Both the position numbers and the translations under genes were made by a program. Below are positions 32,123 to 40,027 of a stretch of 64,000 bases of DNA, piece after piece. This DNA is from Levilactobacillus humaensis (GTDB lineage: Bacteria > Bacillota > Bacilli > Lactobacillales > Lactobacillaceae): positions 1 through 64,000 of the forward strand of contig NZ_BROB01000004.1 in assembly GCF_024345185.1 (NCBI RefSeq), given 5' to 3'. Below the pieces are notes generated by a model. The model was not told the origin of the DNA. It searched no databases and worked only from the letters and a program-made list of their open reading frames with translations. Numbering within the stretch: the first letter of the stretch is position 1; every line of letters begins with the position of its first letter.

Positions 32123-34266
32123 TTCAACTGTATGGACGAGATGAGAGAGACTTTCAAGGCCACAATGGGCGGGTACTGGATGCCGTTACTAACGACACGG
32201 TTACCTGGGCCGTTAACAGTCAATACGATCTTCAATTCGATTACCCACTATTTGCGAAGCACGGGTTATCCATTGAAAATGAAATGATTGTGACGGCCCC
32301 CGTGCCTGGCTACGATGACCAGGCTTTCAGAATTAATTCAGTTGAAAAGTCGATGGGTGTGCTTACCGTGCACGCCTACCACATTTTCTGGGATTTGATG
32401 CAGAATTTTGTGGAAGATATCAACATCGTGGGGAAGAATGGCGATGGTGCTATCGCTCAACTCATGACGCAGACGCAGTTTCCTCATGAATTTTCCTACG
32501 AGTCAACGGTGGGTAATACCGCTAACGCGCGTATTGTGCGGATGAGTGTGATTGCGGCCCTGATTGGTACCGATGACAATACGATCCTGTCCCGGTGGGG
32601 CGGCGAGTACGAATGGGACAACTTCCATTTCAACCACGTGGCCAAACTGGGGGCAGATAGAGGTGTGGTTTTCCGCAACGGAAAGAATCTGCTGGGGTAC
32701 AAAGCGACTTCAGATCTCACTGACACAGTTACCCGGGTGATGCCTGAAGGCTACAATGGGCTATTTTTACCGGAGCTGTATGTGGACAGCCCGCTAATTG
32801 ATAATTATTCATCCCCCCGAATCGCCAAGATCGAATATTCAGATATCAAGGCGATTGACACCACTTCAGTGACTGCCGATGGGGATGATACAACCGATGC
32901 TGACGCCTTGCCGATGGATCAGGCGTTAGATGCGTTGCGGGCCGCGGCATCGCGTGAGTTTAGCGATAACCACATTGACCAGCCGGGCGAGCAGTATGAA
33001 TTAAACGTCGTGATGTTGGAGGACACCGAGGAATACAAGGGCCGCGGGATTTTCAGCCGAGTATACCCCGGCGACACGGCTACCTTTATCCACGATGAGG
33101 ATGGCTTACACGTCAAGGCCCGGATGACTGGGTACACATGGCGACCTAGCACGCAGGAGTATCTCACACAGTCTTACTATTCGAGCGCGGCCTTACGGGG
33201 CGGCACGGATATTGAACACAAGATTGATAACATCGCTAATCAGATCACAGTGATTGATAAAACCACGGTTATGAAGGCGGCCAACAACAGTAACACCGTG
33301 GGTTGGTCAACCGATAACCCGCCAACTGACGTTGTGGGGGCCAAGGAAGGCGATTTGTGGTACCAACAAGTGGGTAGTCATGTCATCATGTGGATGTGGA
33401 CAGACAGCGCGTGGAAAGAGGTTGCCAGCGATATTTCTGGCCATGATGCTAGCAGCTTAGTAGATGGGACTTTCAACGCCGCGAACGTCAACGTAATTAA
33501 TTTGAACGGGAACAGTATCGTGTCCCGGTCAATTAGTGCTGACAAGCTGGTGGCCAACTCTATCACGGCTAACGAAATTAAGGCCGGGTCAATCACTGCT
33601 GATAAGATTGCCGCTGGGTCAATTTTGGTGGGATTGAATGGCGAGCTGGATAGCATGCAACTTTCAAGAAACGCAATTAATATGTACACGGGTGGAAAAC
33701 TTTCATTGCAAATTTTGCCAGATGGAATGTATGTTTCTAACGATCTGACTGGTGATAATGTTGGTTTTATACACGCAAATACGTACGATGGCCACAGTGA
33801 TGTAGACGGATTAACATTCGACTTGCTACCACATGGCGATTACATGGCATGGGGCCATCAACAGAGCAGTTCTAGTAGCACGTTTGATACCGTATTTACA
33901 TGGCTTACGAGTTCTGCGGCATCGAAAGTAGGAATATCAGCCGGATTTACATTTAGTGATAATGTAGAGTTCCAAAAACAAATTACGATGTATGGTGATT
34001 TGGTTGTCCCCGGAGTGGCGGCGCACATCCAATTTATCCCCATTTCTTTTAATGACTATACCTATGCTTCCATTGGGCGTGATGGTGGCCATGTTGGGAT
34101 GGCACTAGGTGGCAATGAACTCTATATGTTAGATCACGGGATGTATTCAGCATATAGCCATGTGAGGATCGTTGGCACCCAGCTGTATGGCCACACGCTG
34201 TGCATCCCCACCTCAATTGGATCTAGTGGTTCAATCAAGGAATGGATAACCGTTAATCTTAAATAA
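32113..34266 (+). CDS. Tail endopeptidase/Tal-like protein with host-binding C-terminus
   Basis: 717 residues. The N-terminal third is the gp44-like 'prophage tail endopeptidase' fold (MIQLYGRDERDFQGHNGRVL ... YHIFWDLMQNF). The middle contains repeated SITADKIAAG/SISADKLVAN units typical of tail shaft connectors; the C-terminal 200 residues are beta-rich and probably bind the host surface. ATG 32113 follows GGGAGG; it overlaps dit. Confidence 0.88.
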   Translation: MAMIQLYGRDERDFQGHNGRVLDAVTNDTVTWAVNSQYDLQFDYPLFAKHGLSIENEMIVTAPVPGYDDQAFRINSVEKSMGVLTVHAYHIFWDLMQNFVEDINIVGKNGDGAIAQLMTQTQFPHEFSYESTVGNTANARIVRMSVIAALIGTDDNTILSRWGGEYEWDNFHFNHVAKLGADRGVVFRNGKNLLGYKATSDLTDTVTRVMPEGYNGLFLPELYVDSPLIDNYSSPRIAKIEYSDIKAIDTTSVTADGDDTTDADALPMDQALDALRAAASREFSDNHIDQPGEQYELNVVMLEDTEEYKGRGIFSRVYPGDTATFIHDEDGLHVKARMTGYTWRPSTQEYLTQSYYSSAALRGGTDIEHKIDNIANQITVIDKTTVMKAANNSNTVGWSTDNPPTDVVGAKEGDLWYQQVGSHVIMWMWTDSAWKEVASDISGHDASSLVDGTFNAANVNVINLNGNSIVSRSISADKLVANSITANEIKAGSITADKIAAGSILVGLNGELDSMQLSRNAINMYTGGKLSLQILPDGMYVSNDLTGDNVGFIHANTYDGHSDVDGLTFDLLPHGDYMAWGHQQSSSSSTFDTVFTWLTSSAASKVGISAGFTFSDNVEFQKQITMYGDLVVPGVAAHIQFIPISFNDYTYASIGRDGGHVGMALGGNELYMLDHGMYSAYSHVRIVGTQLYGHTLCIPTSIGSSGSIKEWITVNLK

Positions 34267-34277
34267 TGGAGGGAATT

Positions 34278-34718
34278 ATGAAACTTACATTAAAGAACGA
34301 GTATTTGTTACCGAGTATGAATTTGCTTCAATCACTGAAACTAAAGGGTGTTGACTCTATCGCCCGATCGAAGTTTGTGAAGTTACTGACCAAGGCTGGT
34401 GAGTCCCTCAGTGACAGTGAGATGGATCTTGTCAACGAGTATGGTGAACCTGAAGACTTAACGAAACCAATAAGCAAGGAAAACCCTGTTCACGTTAACG
34501 CCGATGGCCAATATGCTATCCGGGCATCTAAGCGAGGTGAGTACCAGCGGGAGCGTGTTCGGCTGCTACTTCAGGACACCGAGATTGAAGGCGGTACTTA
34601 CGTCAACCATACGGAAGACTTACTGAAAATTTTGAAAAATTATGATGAGGAGTTAACTGGGGAAGCCGCCACGGCTTACTTGGAACTCATCGAGGCATTA
34701 GAAAGGGCTGAAAAATAA
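34278..34718 (+). CDS. DUF1617-family phage protein
   Basis: 146 residues from ATG 34278 (GGAGGG just upstream). NEYLLPSMNLLQSLKLKGVD and the SKFVKLL motif match DUF1617, a small helical protein found near baseplate genes. Function unknown. The stop overlaps the next start. Confidence 0.8.
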   Translation: MKLTLKNEYLLPSMNLLQSLKLKGVDSIARSKFVKLLTKAGESLSDSEMDLVNEYGEPEDLTKPISKENPVHVNADGQYAIRASKRGEYQRERVRLLLQDTEIEGGTYVNHTEDLLKILKNYDEELTGEAATAYLELIEALERAEK

Positions 34719-35335
34719 TGGCAATTAATTTAAAACTAGATTTAAACAAGCGACCCAACACAGGCCCCATCAATTTCATTCGAGTTGGCGACGCCAATAT
34801 CGATTCTATCGAGGGAACAATCGTAAAAGATGGCGTGGCGTTTGACCTGACTGGGTACTCTATGGCGTTTGAGGGAATTAGTTCGGATGGCAGTAGTGTG
34901 ACCGATGCCCATGTGACGATCACCAACGCCACTACGGGCCAATTTAAGTACACCTTCAGCGGGTCAGTGGCTAATGCTGGGGGCCGTTATAAGAATGCGT
35001 ATTTTTCACTCACTAAGGGTGGTGACCGTACCACTACTGGCAATCTAGATTTATTTGTTTACAAAGATATTTCTGGCGATGTTTCCGATGTGTCACAAGA
35101 ACAGATTGACACCTACAACGATCTGGTTCAAAAATTGATGGATTTAAACGATGCCAATATGGGGAAGTTAAGTTCTGACGTAAAAGCATTTGGTGATAAG
35201 ATTGCCGCCTATATCAGTGGCACCGATGCTGATTTTAAAGATTATGATGCACAAGTGGCCAAACTGATTAGTGACACGCAAGCTAAGATTGCTACCATTG
35301 AGTTCTATAAATTTGTTGAAGAAGGTGCATCATAA
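34718..35335 (+). CDS. BppU-like baseplate upper protein
   Basis: 205 residues. N-terminal BppU domain (residues 1-120: FIRVGDANIDSIEGTIVKDG, then FDLTGYSMAFEG, and GGRYKNAYFSLTK), followed by a helical linker. In lactococcal phages BppU holds receptor-binding proteins on the baseplate; here no separate lower receptor protein follows, so the host-binding role may lie in the Tal-like C-terminus. Confidence 0.82.
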   Translation: MAINLKLDLNKRPNTGPINFIRVGDANIDSIEGTIVKDGVAFDLTGYSMAFEGISSDGSSVTDAHVTITNATTGQFKYTFSGSVANAGGRYKNAYFSLTKGGDRTTTGNLDLFVYKDISGDVSDVSQEQIDTYNDLVQKLMDLNDANMGKLSSDVKAFGDKIAAYISGTDADFKDYDAQVAKLISDTQAKIATIEFYKFVEEGAS

Positions 35336-35736
35336 TGCCCCCACAAGCGCCGTTCGGCTGGGACCTAGTAATCACAGCCGCAAGTAGTATGGTAAATAAT
35401 TATTACATTGAAGTTTTCTTGTGGGCGGTCATGGCTGACCTACTCACGGGGATCGTCAAGTCATTTACTCACCGTAGCAAAGTGAAGGCCGATAGCTCAC
35501 GCGGGCTACGTGGCCTAGCGAAACACCTACTAATCATCTTACTAGTGATTACAATTTATCCGATTTTAGATGTGCTACAGTTCGATGCAGTATCGAATGC
35601 TGTGGTACTTTTTTATATCGCAGAATATGCTATTTCAATCCTGGAAAACTTGCAGGTAATGGGGTTCCCCATCCCTAGTTTTTTAAAACAGCGATTCGAG
35701 AAAATGGCTAAAGACACAGGAAAGGAAGAAAAATAA
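35335..35736 (+). CDS. Holin (phage_holin_4 family)
   Basis: 133 residues with two to three hydrophobic segments (YYIEVFLWAVMADLLTGIV, LIILLVITIYPILDVL, VVLFYIAEYAISIL) and a charged C-terminus. The ADLLTGI motif is typical of this holin family. It forms membrane lesions that release the endolysin encoded immediately downstream. Confidence 0.92.
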   Translation: MPPQAPFGWDLVITAASSMVNNYYIEVFLWAVMADLLTGIVKSFTHRSKVKADSSRGLRGLAKHLLIILLVITIYPILDVLQFDAVSNAVVLFYIAEYAISILENLQVMGFPIPSFLKQRFEKMAKDTGKEEK

Positions 35737-36590
35737 TGGCACTCAATGGTATTGATGTAGCAAGCTATCAGGCTGGTTATAAGGTTGGTAAGGCTGGTGG
35801 CAGTTTCGTTATCGTGAAGGCTACCCAGGGAACGAACTACTTAAACCCGGAGTATGGTACTCAAGTCAAACAGACACTAGCAGCGGGTAAGAAGCTAGGG
35901 ATCTACCATTTCGCGCAGGGTGGTAGTGCAGTGGCTGAAGCCAAGTATTTCTTATCGAAAGCTAAGAAGTCCGTTGGTAAGGCTATTCTGGTACTAGATT
36001 TTGAAGGGTCAGCGGTCAACCGAGGTGTGGCCTGGGCTAAAACGTGGTTAGATTACGTCTACCAGCAGACCGGAGTTCGGCCCCTAATCTATATGGGGTT
36101 GGCTGACGAAAACCGCTTAAACTGGTCCCCAGTAGCTAAAAACTACGGCCTGTGGATCGCTCAATACAATAATTACAACCGAGTTAGTGGCTACCATCCC
36201 CGGAGTATGTATGGTTCGGTCAAGCATTGGAAAACCATTGCTATTTTCCAGTACACAAGCGCCGGAAAATTGAGTGGATGGGGTGGCAACCTAGACTTCA
36301 ATGTTTTTTATGGTAGCAAGGCTACCTGGGATAAGTATGCTAAGACTGGCGATAAGTCTAAGGCTAAGTCCAAGAAGAAAACTTATCTAAAGGCCGCTAA
36401 GCAAGTACAGGCACGGGCCGGCATCAACCGCTACTACGATACGGCTTTCAAACGTAAGGAAAACCACTATAAGAAGGGCACGGTGTTCGATATCGCCAAG
36501 GTGGTGAAGTACGGTAAGATTACCCGTCTGAAGCTGGCCAACGGGATGTATATCACGGCTAACGCGAGCCTAGTAAAGAAATTGAAGTAG
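35736..36590 (+). CDS. lys: Endolysin, GH25 muramidase with SH3-like tail
   Basis: 284 residues. GH25 catalytic domain (1 to about 190): GIDVASYQAG, FVIVKATQGTNYLNPEY, and catalytic VLDFEG (DxE) near residue 88. The C-terminal part (TYLKAAKQVQARAGINRYYD ... RLKLANGMYITAN) resembles DUF5776/SH3-like wall-binding domains of lactobacilli. It cleaves peptidoglycan. No signal peptide, so release depends on the holin. Confidence 0.94.
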   Translation: MALNGIDVASYQAGYKVGKAGGSFVIVKATQGTNYLNPEYGTQVKQTLAAGKKLGIYHFAQGGSAVAEAKYFLSKAKKSVGKAILVLDFEGSAVNRGVAWAKTWLDYVYQQTGVRPLIYMGLADENRLNWSPVAKNYGLWIAQYNNYNRVSGYHPRSMYGSVKHWKTIAIFQYTSAGKLSGWGGNLDFNVFYGSKATWDKYAKTGDKSKAKSKKKTYLKAAKQVQARAGINRYYDTAFKRKENHYKKGTVFDIAKVVKYGKITRLKLANGMYITANASLVKKLK

Positions 36591-36603
36591 TCAACAATGT
36601 ATG

Positions 36604-36634
36604 GCCTCACGTCTAACGGCGTGGGGCTTTTTTT
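36604..36634 (+). terminator. Terminator of the late operon
   Basis: GCCTCACG / CGTGGGGC stem with an 8-base loop and a run of seven T. Confidence 0.88.
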
Positions 36635-36648
36635 ATTTATTTTAAAAT

Positions 36649-36692
36649 ACTACACATTTTGTGTTGCAATTACTACACGTAGGGTGTAGTAT
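36649..36692 (+). promoter_or_regulatory. Moron promoter 1 with inverted repeats
   Basis: TTGCAA (36664-36669), 17-bp spacer, TAGTAT (36687-36692). The spacer and -10 hold ACTACAC-GTAG-GGTGTAGT, an operator-like palindrome; ACACATTTTGTGT lies just upstream. Nearly the same promoter precedes the paralogous gene at 37105. Confidence 0.75.
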
Positions 36693-36739
36693 GTAGACAT
36701 AGAGAGAAAGAAAAAAATAAATGAAAAGAGGAAATCATC

Positions 36740-36997
36740 ATGACAAACGAAAACACCGAAATTACTACCGCCGCACGTAGAATCGCCCGCGAGGTTAACG
36801 ACACCCCGAAGGAATACACAACCATGTTTGACAAGGACGGTCACAGCTTAGGAACCCACCCAACAGGCATGTGGTACGTCAATGGCCACCACGAACCAGA
36901 AGGTACTATTTACTCGGTTGTAGGGCACAGAGGTAGCCACATGACTTACCGCCAAGCACAAGACATGATTGATGATGAGGCCAATGGATACTACTAG
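36740..36997 (+). CDS. Prophage accessory protein, paralogue 1
   Basis: 85 residues, preceded by AGAGGAAA. C-terminal half reads MFDKDGHSLGTHPTGMWYVN and then IYSVVGHRGS, shared with the 141-residue protein at 37105. Located after the endolysin with its own promoter and terminator, so likely expressed in the lysogen (a moron). No known family recognised. The His-rich motif (GHRGSH, NGHHEPEG) may bind metal, but this is a guess. Confidence 0.75.
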   Translation: MTNENTEITTAARRIAREVNDTPKEYTTMFDKDGHSLGTHPTGMWYVNGHHEPEGTIYSVVGHRGSHMTYRQAQDMIDDEANGYY

Positions 36998-37006
36998 AAA
37001 TGGAAA

Positions 37007-37035
37007 GGTGCTACCGAAAGGTGGCATCTTTTTTT
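37007..37035 (+). terminator. Terminator of accessory gene 1
   Basis: GGTGCTACC-GAAA-GGTGGCATC with seven T; pairs include G-T wobbles. Confidence 0.82.
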
Positions 37036-37050
37036 AGTACACGTTTCGTG

Positions 37051-37079
37051 TTGTAATTACTACACATTAGGTGTAGTAT
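37051..37079 (+). promoter_or_regulatory. Moron promoter 2, near-copy of promoter 1
   Basis: TTGTAA (37051-37056), 17-bp spacer, TAGTAT (37074-37079). Again ACTACAC-(4)-GTGTAGT spans the spacer and -10, and ACACGTTTCGTGT lies upstream. The hairpin at 37041-37053 differs in its loop and inner bases but keeps its ends. Confidence 0.75.
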
Positions 37080-37104
37080 GTAGATATGGAAGAGAGGTGC
37101 AGTC

Positions 37105-37530
37105 ATGGCAATAGTGATGAAAAAACACTCAGGAAAAGCCCCACGCTATCGGATTTATAGGAGTGAGTTTGGCCTTCAGCGTGAGGTGGCCGCACGAAAA
37201 GCAGTTTATTTTATTCGCAGAGGTAAAGACCTGCATCGAGGGGAAAACAGACTCCGTTATTTCGATGAATATAAGGTTGTCATTTCAGATGTGGCCAAAA
37301 AGATTACATACGCGGCCAATCACTATGACAGACACTACATTGTGATGCTGGACAAGGACGGGAACGAGCTGGATACTCATCCAAGCGATATGTGGTACCG
37401 GCACGGCTATCCGAAAAATGTTGCCTATACTGTGTCTGGCCGGATGCGAGGAACGAAGTTGGAAAAAAAGATGTATGCGATTGAGGCTCAGATGCTGGTA
37501 GACCCCGATTCGGGAAGCTGCTACTTTTAA
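37105..37530 (+). CDS. Prophage accessory protein, paralogue 2
   Basis: 141 residues, preceded by GAGAGGTG. An extra basic N-terminal half (KHSGKAPRYRIYRSEFGLQR) precedes the region shared with paralogue 1: MLDKDGNELDTHPSDMWYRH, then YTVSGRMRG. It is probably cotranscribed with the downstream HTH-like gene. No known family recognised. Confidence 0.75.
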   Translation: MAIVMKKHSGKAPRYRIYRSEFGLQREVAARKAVYFIRRGKDLHRGENRLRYFDEYKVVISDVAKKITYAANHYDRHYIVMLDKDGNELDTHPSDMWYRHGYPKNVAYTVSGRMRGTKLEKKMYAIEAQMLVDPDSGSCYF

Positions 37531-37548
37531 TGAAGGGAACGATATTAG

Positions 37549-38082
37549 ATGGAAGATATTGAAGCAAGACTGAAGGCACTGGATGTACTTGCCGGAGATG
37601 GCGATGCAAAGAAAGCGGCACTGGCCTATTTTTCAGATAAAGGGATGAGTGAATCCGATGTGCTAGACTCATACTGGGCCGACAACAAAGGCGTGCTAGA
37701 CAGCTATCTATACGCCCACGGGACTACGCGCTATCAGGTCGCCCAGGCGAGTGACGTGAGTGAAACCCAACTCAATCGGGCGGTTGACAAGCCAGACGTT
37801 AGCGAGATTAAGATGAACATTATTTTCGCTGTGGCTGAAGTGGTGGGGGCAACACCCGGTTCAGTCCTAGATGATCTGATTGCCATTCAAAGCGGTGTGG
37901 ATGACTTCGATAAAAAATTAGAGCAGTTTGAAAGAGAATCTAAAGAGGAAGACGAGAAATATCTAAGCGAGCATGATGATGAAGTGGAAGCCTCACTGGC
38001 CAAATCAGTGGCAGAACTGAAGAAGTCTAATCCTGAAGCCTATAAGAGATACCTGAAGATGGTAGAACGGAACGCCAAATAA
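37549..38082 (+). CDS. Prophage accessory HTH-like protein
   Basis: 177 residues. The middle (YAHGTTRYQVAQASDVSETQ ... IFAVAEVVGATPGSVLDD) resembles a divergent XRE helix-turn-helix; the C-terminal third is a charged coiled-coil. It is 18 bases downstream of paralogue 2. A role as regulator of the twin promoters is possible but untested. Other roles, such as antitoxin-like binding, cannot be excluded. Confidence 0.65.
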   Translation: MEDIEARLKALDVLAGDGDAKKAALAYFSDKGMSESDVLDSYWADNKGVLDSYLYAHGTTRYQVAQASDVSETQLNRAVDKPDVSEIKMNIIFAVAEVVGATPGSVLDDLIAIQSGVDDFDKKLEQFERESKEEDEKYLSEHDDEVEASLAKSVAELKKSNPEAYKRYLKMVERNAK

Positions 38083-38088
38083 AAATAG

Positions 38089-38115
38089 CGCCCACCAGTG
38101 ATGGTGAGCGTTTTT
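38089..38115 (+). terminator. Terminator of the accessory operon
   Basis: CGCCCACC / GGTGAGCG stem with a 6-base loop and five T. Confidence 0.8.
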
Positions 38116-38261
38116 ATTTTATCGATATAGGGGTACTGTGGCGATGCCATTCACAGCTGGCAAAGGTCGATGATTAATTTCGGCCGCCGTTAATGATGTA
38201 GCAGAACACGAGCACTGTTAAAAGAAATACAATTATTGTTTAGATAAGATTACACTAAAAA
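38116..38261. other. Non-coding prophage right end
   Basis: No supported gene between the two terminators; a small ORF continuing from about 38336 across the tRNA is not credible. Confidence 0.5.
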
Positions 38262-38300
38262 AAGAGACATTCACAAACTTTGTGAGTGTCTCTTAATTTT
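38262..38300. terminator. Strong bidirectional hairpin near the phage end
   Basis: AAGAGACATTCACAAA / TTTGTGAGTGTCTCTT stem with an A run before and TTTT shortly after, able to insulate host and phage transcription. Confidence 0.8.
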
Positions 38301-38308
38301 ATGTATTC

Positions 38309-38321
38309 TACCCGCCCAGGT
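38309..38321 (-). repeat. Thirteen-bp prophage motif, copy 3
   Basis: TACCCGCCCAGGT, the complement of ACCTAGGCGGGTA with one change; the match to the copy at 6961-6979 extends to 18 of 19 bases. The two terminal copies are inverted relative to each other. Confidence 0.55.
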
Positions 38322-38323
38322 TT

Positions 38324-38345
38324 TTTGACCGACATTTGACCGACT
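38324..38345. repeat. Integrase arm-type binding sites, right end
   Basis: TTTGACCGACATTTGACCGA plus CT, the same tandem pair as at 5782-5803. In the circular phage the pairs would flank the core on both sides. Confidence 0.75.
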
Positions 38346-38445
38346 TTTTTCTATTTTATATGCTTTTACCTGACTTAGTAAAAATACAGAATGCTGATAT
38401 ACCGGTGTTTTGCAGCCAATGGCAATCAGTAAATATGCTACTTAC

Positions 38446-38456
38446 TGTCGCAAGAG
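38446..38456. other. attR core
   Basis: TGTCGCAAGAG, which is the last 11 bases of tRNA-Arg read on the plus strand. Host sequence (the rest of the tRNA) lies to the right. Confidence 0.75.
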
Positions 38457-38519
38457 AGATTCGAACCCTCGACCTACGGTTTAGAAGACCGTTGCTCTAT
38501 CCAGCTGAGCTATTGCGAC
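38446..38519 (-). tRNA. tRNA-Arg (anticodon TCT)
   Basis: On the minus strand: acceptor GTCGCAA / TTGCGAC with discriminator A, D-arm GCTC-AGCTGGATA-GAGC, anticodon arm ACGGT-CTTCTAA-ACCGT (anticodon TCT), T-arm GAGGG-TTCGAAT-CTCTC. CCA is not encoded. Its 3' end is the phage attachment site; the phage reconstitutes it so the tRNA stays functional. Confidence 0.96.
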
Positions 38520-38748
38520 CTAATGGAAGTCTGCTCGACAACTTCTTAATTATAGAGAAGCCAACCCAACCTGTCAATTACTGTTAGGAATTGCTTCTGA
38601 CGGCCAACCCCTGGTCAGGTTTACAGGCTTAACTTACTAGCCTGATAAAATCTCAAGAATTTTTAATTTTTGGGCAAAACGGCTTGCAATGTTCCTGTAA
38701 CATTACGATAATATAACTGTAACCTAAAAGTAGACGGGGGGAATTGCT

Positions 38749-38898
38749 ATGCGTGCACTAGTTATTATTTTATTTATTATTGGTTTAGCGGCAGGTGGTC
38801 AGTTGTATCTCAACAACCGAGAGGCATTCCGAAAGAATAGTAAGCATCTCGCTACCCGAAGCAAGTTACCTGACGATTCTGACCGTCGTTTGATTTAA
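38749..38898 (+). CDS. 49-residue membrane protein
   Basis: Reads MRALVIILFIIGLAAGGQLY then a basic tail ending DDSDRRLI: one N-terminal transmembrane helix and a cytosolic tail. GGGGGG lies 8 bases before the ATG. An inverted repeat AATGTTcctgtAACATT sits upstream near 38686-38702. No family recognised with certainty. Confidence 0.7.
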   Translation: MRALVIILFIIGLAAGGQLYLNNREAFRKNSKHLATRSKLPDDSDRRLI

Positions 38899-39098
38899 CT
38901 AAATTTTCATTTAGCAGTGACTGGATTCATTATTCCGGTCACTTTTCTTATACGCAGTTTTACGAAAGCGGCTAGAGTTACCCATACTAGCATGGCTAGA
39001 TTATTGGATGAGACGGGCTTCAGGTCCCTAAATAAAGAGGATTTGTGATAAAGTGGGGCTACAATCAAGTACACGACAGAAAGGGCGTTCGCACGACA

Positions 39099-39791
39099 AT
39101 GAAGACGTTAGTATTGGTAGCTCATCCCCATCTGGCAGATTCGAGTAGTCAACAGTTTCTAAAGGAAAGTCTACCGGCCACAGGGATCGATTGGGAGTGG
39201 TTGGACGGCCAACAAGTCATTGACGTCGACCAGGAACAGACGAGACTTCGTCAAGCCGATCGGGTCATTCTGCAGTTTCCCCTCTATTGGTTTGCCGCTC
39301 CAGCCAGCCTCAAGCAATGGGAGGACACGGTGTTAACCCGAAAGTTTGTTTACGGCGATCACCGGTATCCACTCGCGGGGAAGGAACTCGGCGTGGTGGT
39401 CACGACAGGAATGCCGGGTAAGGCTTTTCAACGGGGTGGCGCTGAGGGGATTACCCTGGACGCCGCATTGGCGCCACTCGCGGCGGTAGCGCAGCGGGCT
39501 AAGATGATCTGGTTGCCCACCCTGGCTATTCATCAATTTGGGTATCTCGATGAAAGTGAAAAGCTTCAACTGGTGATTCGCTATCAGCGTTATTTGACGC
39601 AAGCCCAACCAGACAGCCTCACCTCTCGTCAGGCTTGGTTTGCTGAAAGATTACCGGAAATGATTGATCGGTTACCAGCAGACCAGCAGGCCAAAGGCAA
39701 ATTGATTGCCAGCGTCTTCGAGCAGAAGAGTGCCGACCTGGACCAGTTGGCTGATACCCTGGCACTCATAAAGGAGCAGAGTGATGACTGA
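39099..39791 (+). CDS. NAD(P)H oxidoreductase, flavodoxin-like (YwrO/KefF type)
   Basis: 230 residues of the Flavodoxin_2 family: MKTLVLVAHPHLADSSSQQF, VILQFPLYWFAAPASLKQWE, and VVTTGMPGKAFQRGGAEGIT. These FMN proteins transfer two electrons from NAD(P)H to quinones or similar acceptors. A GTG at 39045 with GAGG upstream could add 18 residues not typical of the family. It is coupled with a small downstream gene. Confidence 0.88.
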   Translation: MKTLVLVAHPHLADSSSQQFLKESLPATGIDWEWLDGQQVIDVDQEQTRLRQADRVILQFPLYWFAAPASLKQWEDTVLTRKFVYGDHRYPLAGKELGVVVTTGMPGKAFQRGGAEGITLDAALAPLAAVAQRAKMIWLPTLAIHQFGYLDESEKLQLVIRYQRYLTQAQPDSLTSRQAWFAERLPEMIDRLPADQQAKGKLIASVFEQKSADLDQLADTLALIKEQSDD

Positions 39792-39963
39792 GAATGCAGC
39801 GTGGTTAAACGAACAAATTGATCAATTGGCCCAGCAACAGGAAAAGTTTACCGATCGCGCCTTCTGGCTAGCCTTAAAACAACTCATTGCCGAGCAGGAC
39901 CGGCGAGCGGACCAACTCGGGGGTGAGGTCGATGGCCGCACCTGGAGCCCCGATCAGTGGTAA
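39784..39963 (+). CDS. Small conserved-looking protein coupled to the oxidoreductase
   Basis: 59 residues, helical, acidic (LNEQIDQLAQQQEKFTDRAF). ATG overlaps the end of the oxidoreductase gene, with AGGAG at good spacing. Function unknown. Confidence 0.6.
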   Translation: MTENAAWLNEQIDQLAQQQEKFTDRAFWLALKQLIAEQDRRADQLGGEVDGRTWSPDQW

Positions 39964-40027
39964 AGGGTATGATGATAAAATAAAAGAGCCACGACTGATG
40001 TCGTGACCCAGTGTAGCGCGTTCATTA

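Larger units (their letters stand above)
5714..38456. mobile_element. Integrated HK97-type siphophage prophage
   Basis: A contiguous phage genome: tyrosine integrase, lysis/lysogeny switch, replication, packaging, head, tail, lysis and accessory genes in conventional order. It is flanked by an 11-bp core repeat (5714-5724 and 38446-38456), the latter being the 3' end of tRNA-Arg(TCT). All structural and lysis genes are open, so it may be inducible; possible lesions are one early HTH gene (9819-10108) and the VRR-NUC start codon. Confidence 0.93.

Noticed and set aside
38336-38587. 83-codon ORF across the prophage end
   Set aside because: It reads straight through tRNA-Arg and the att core.
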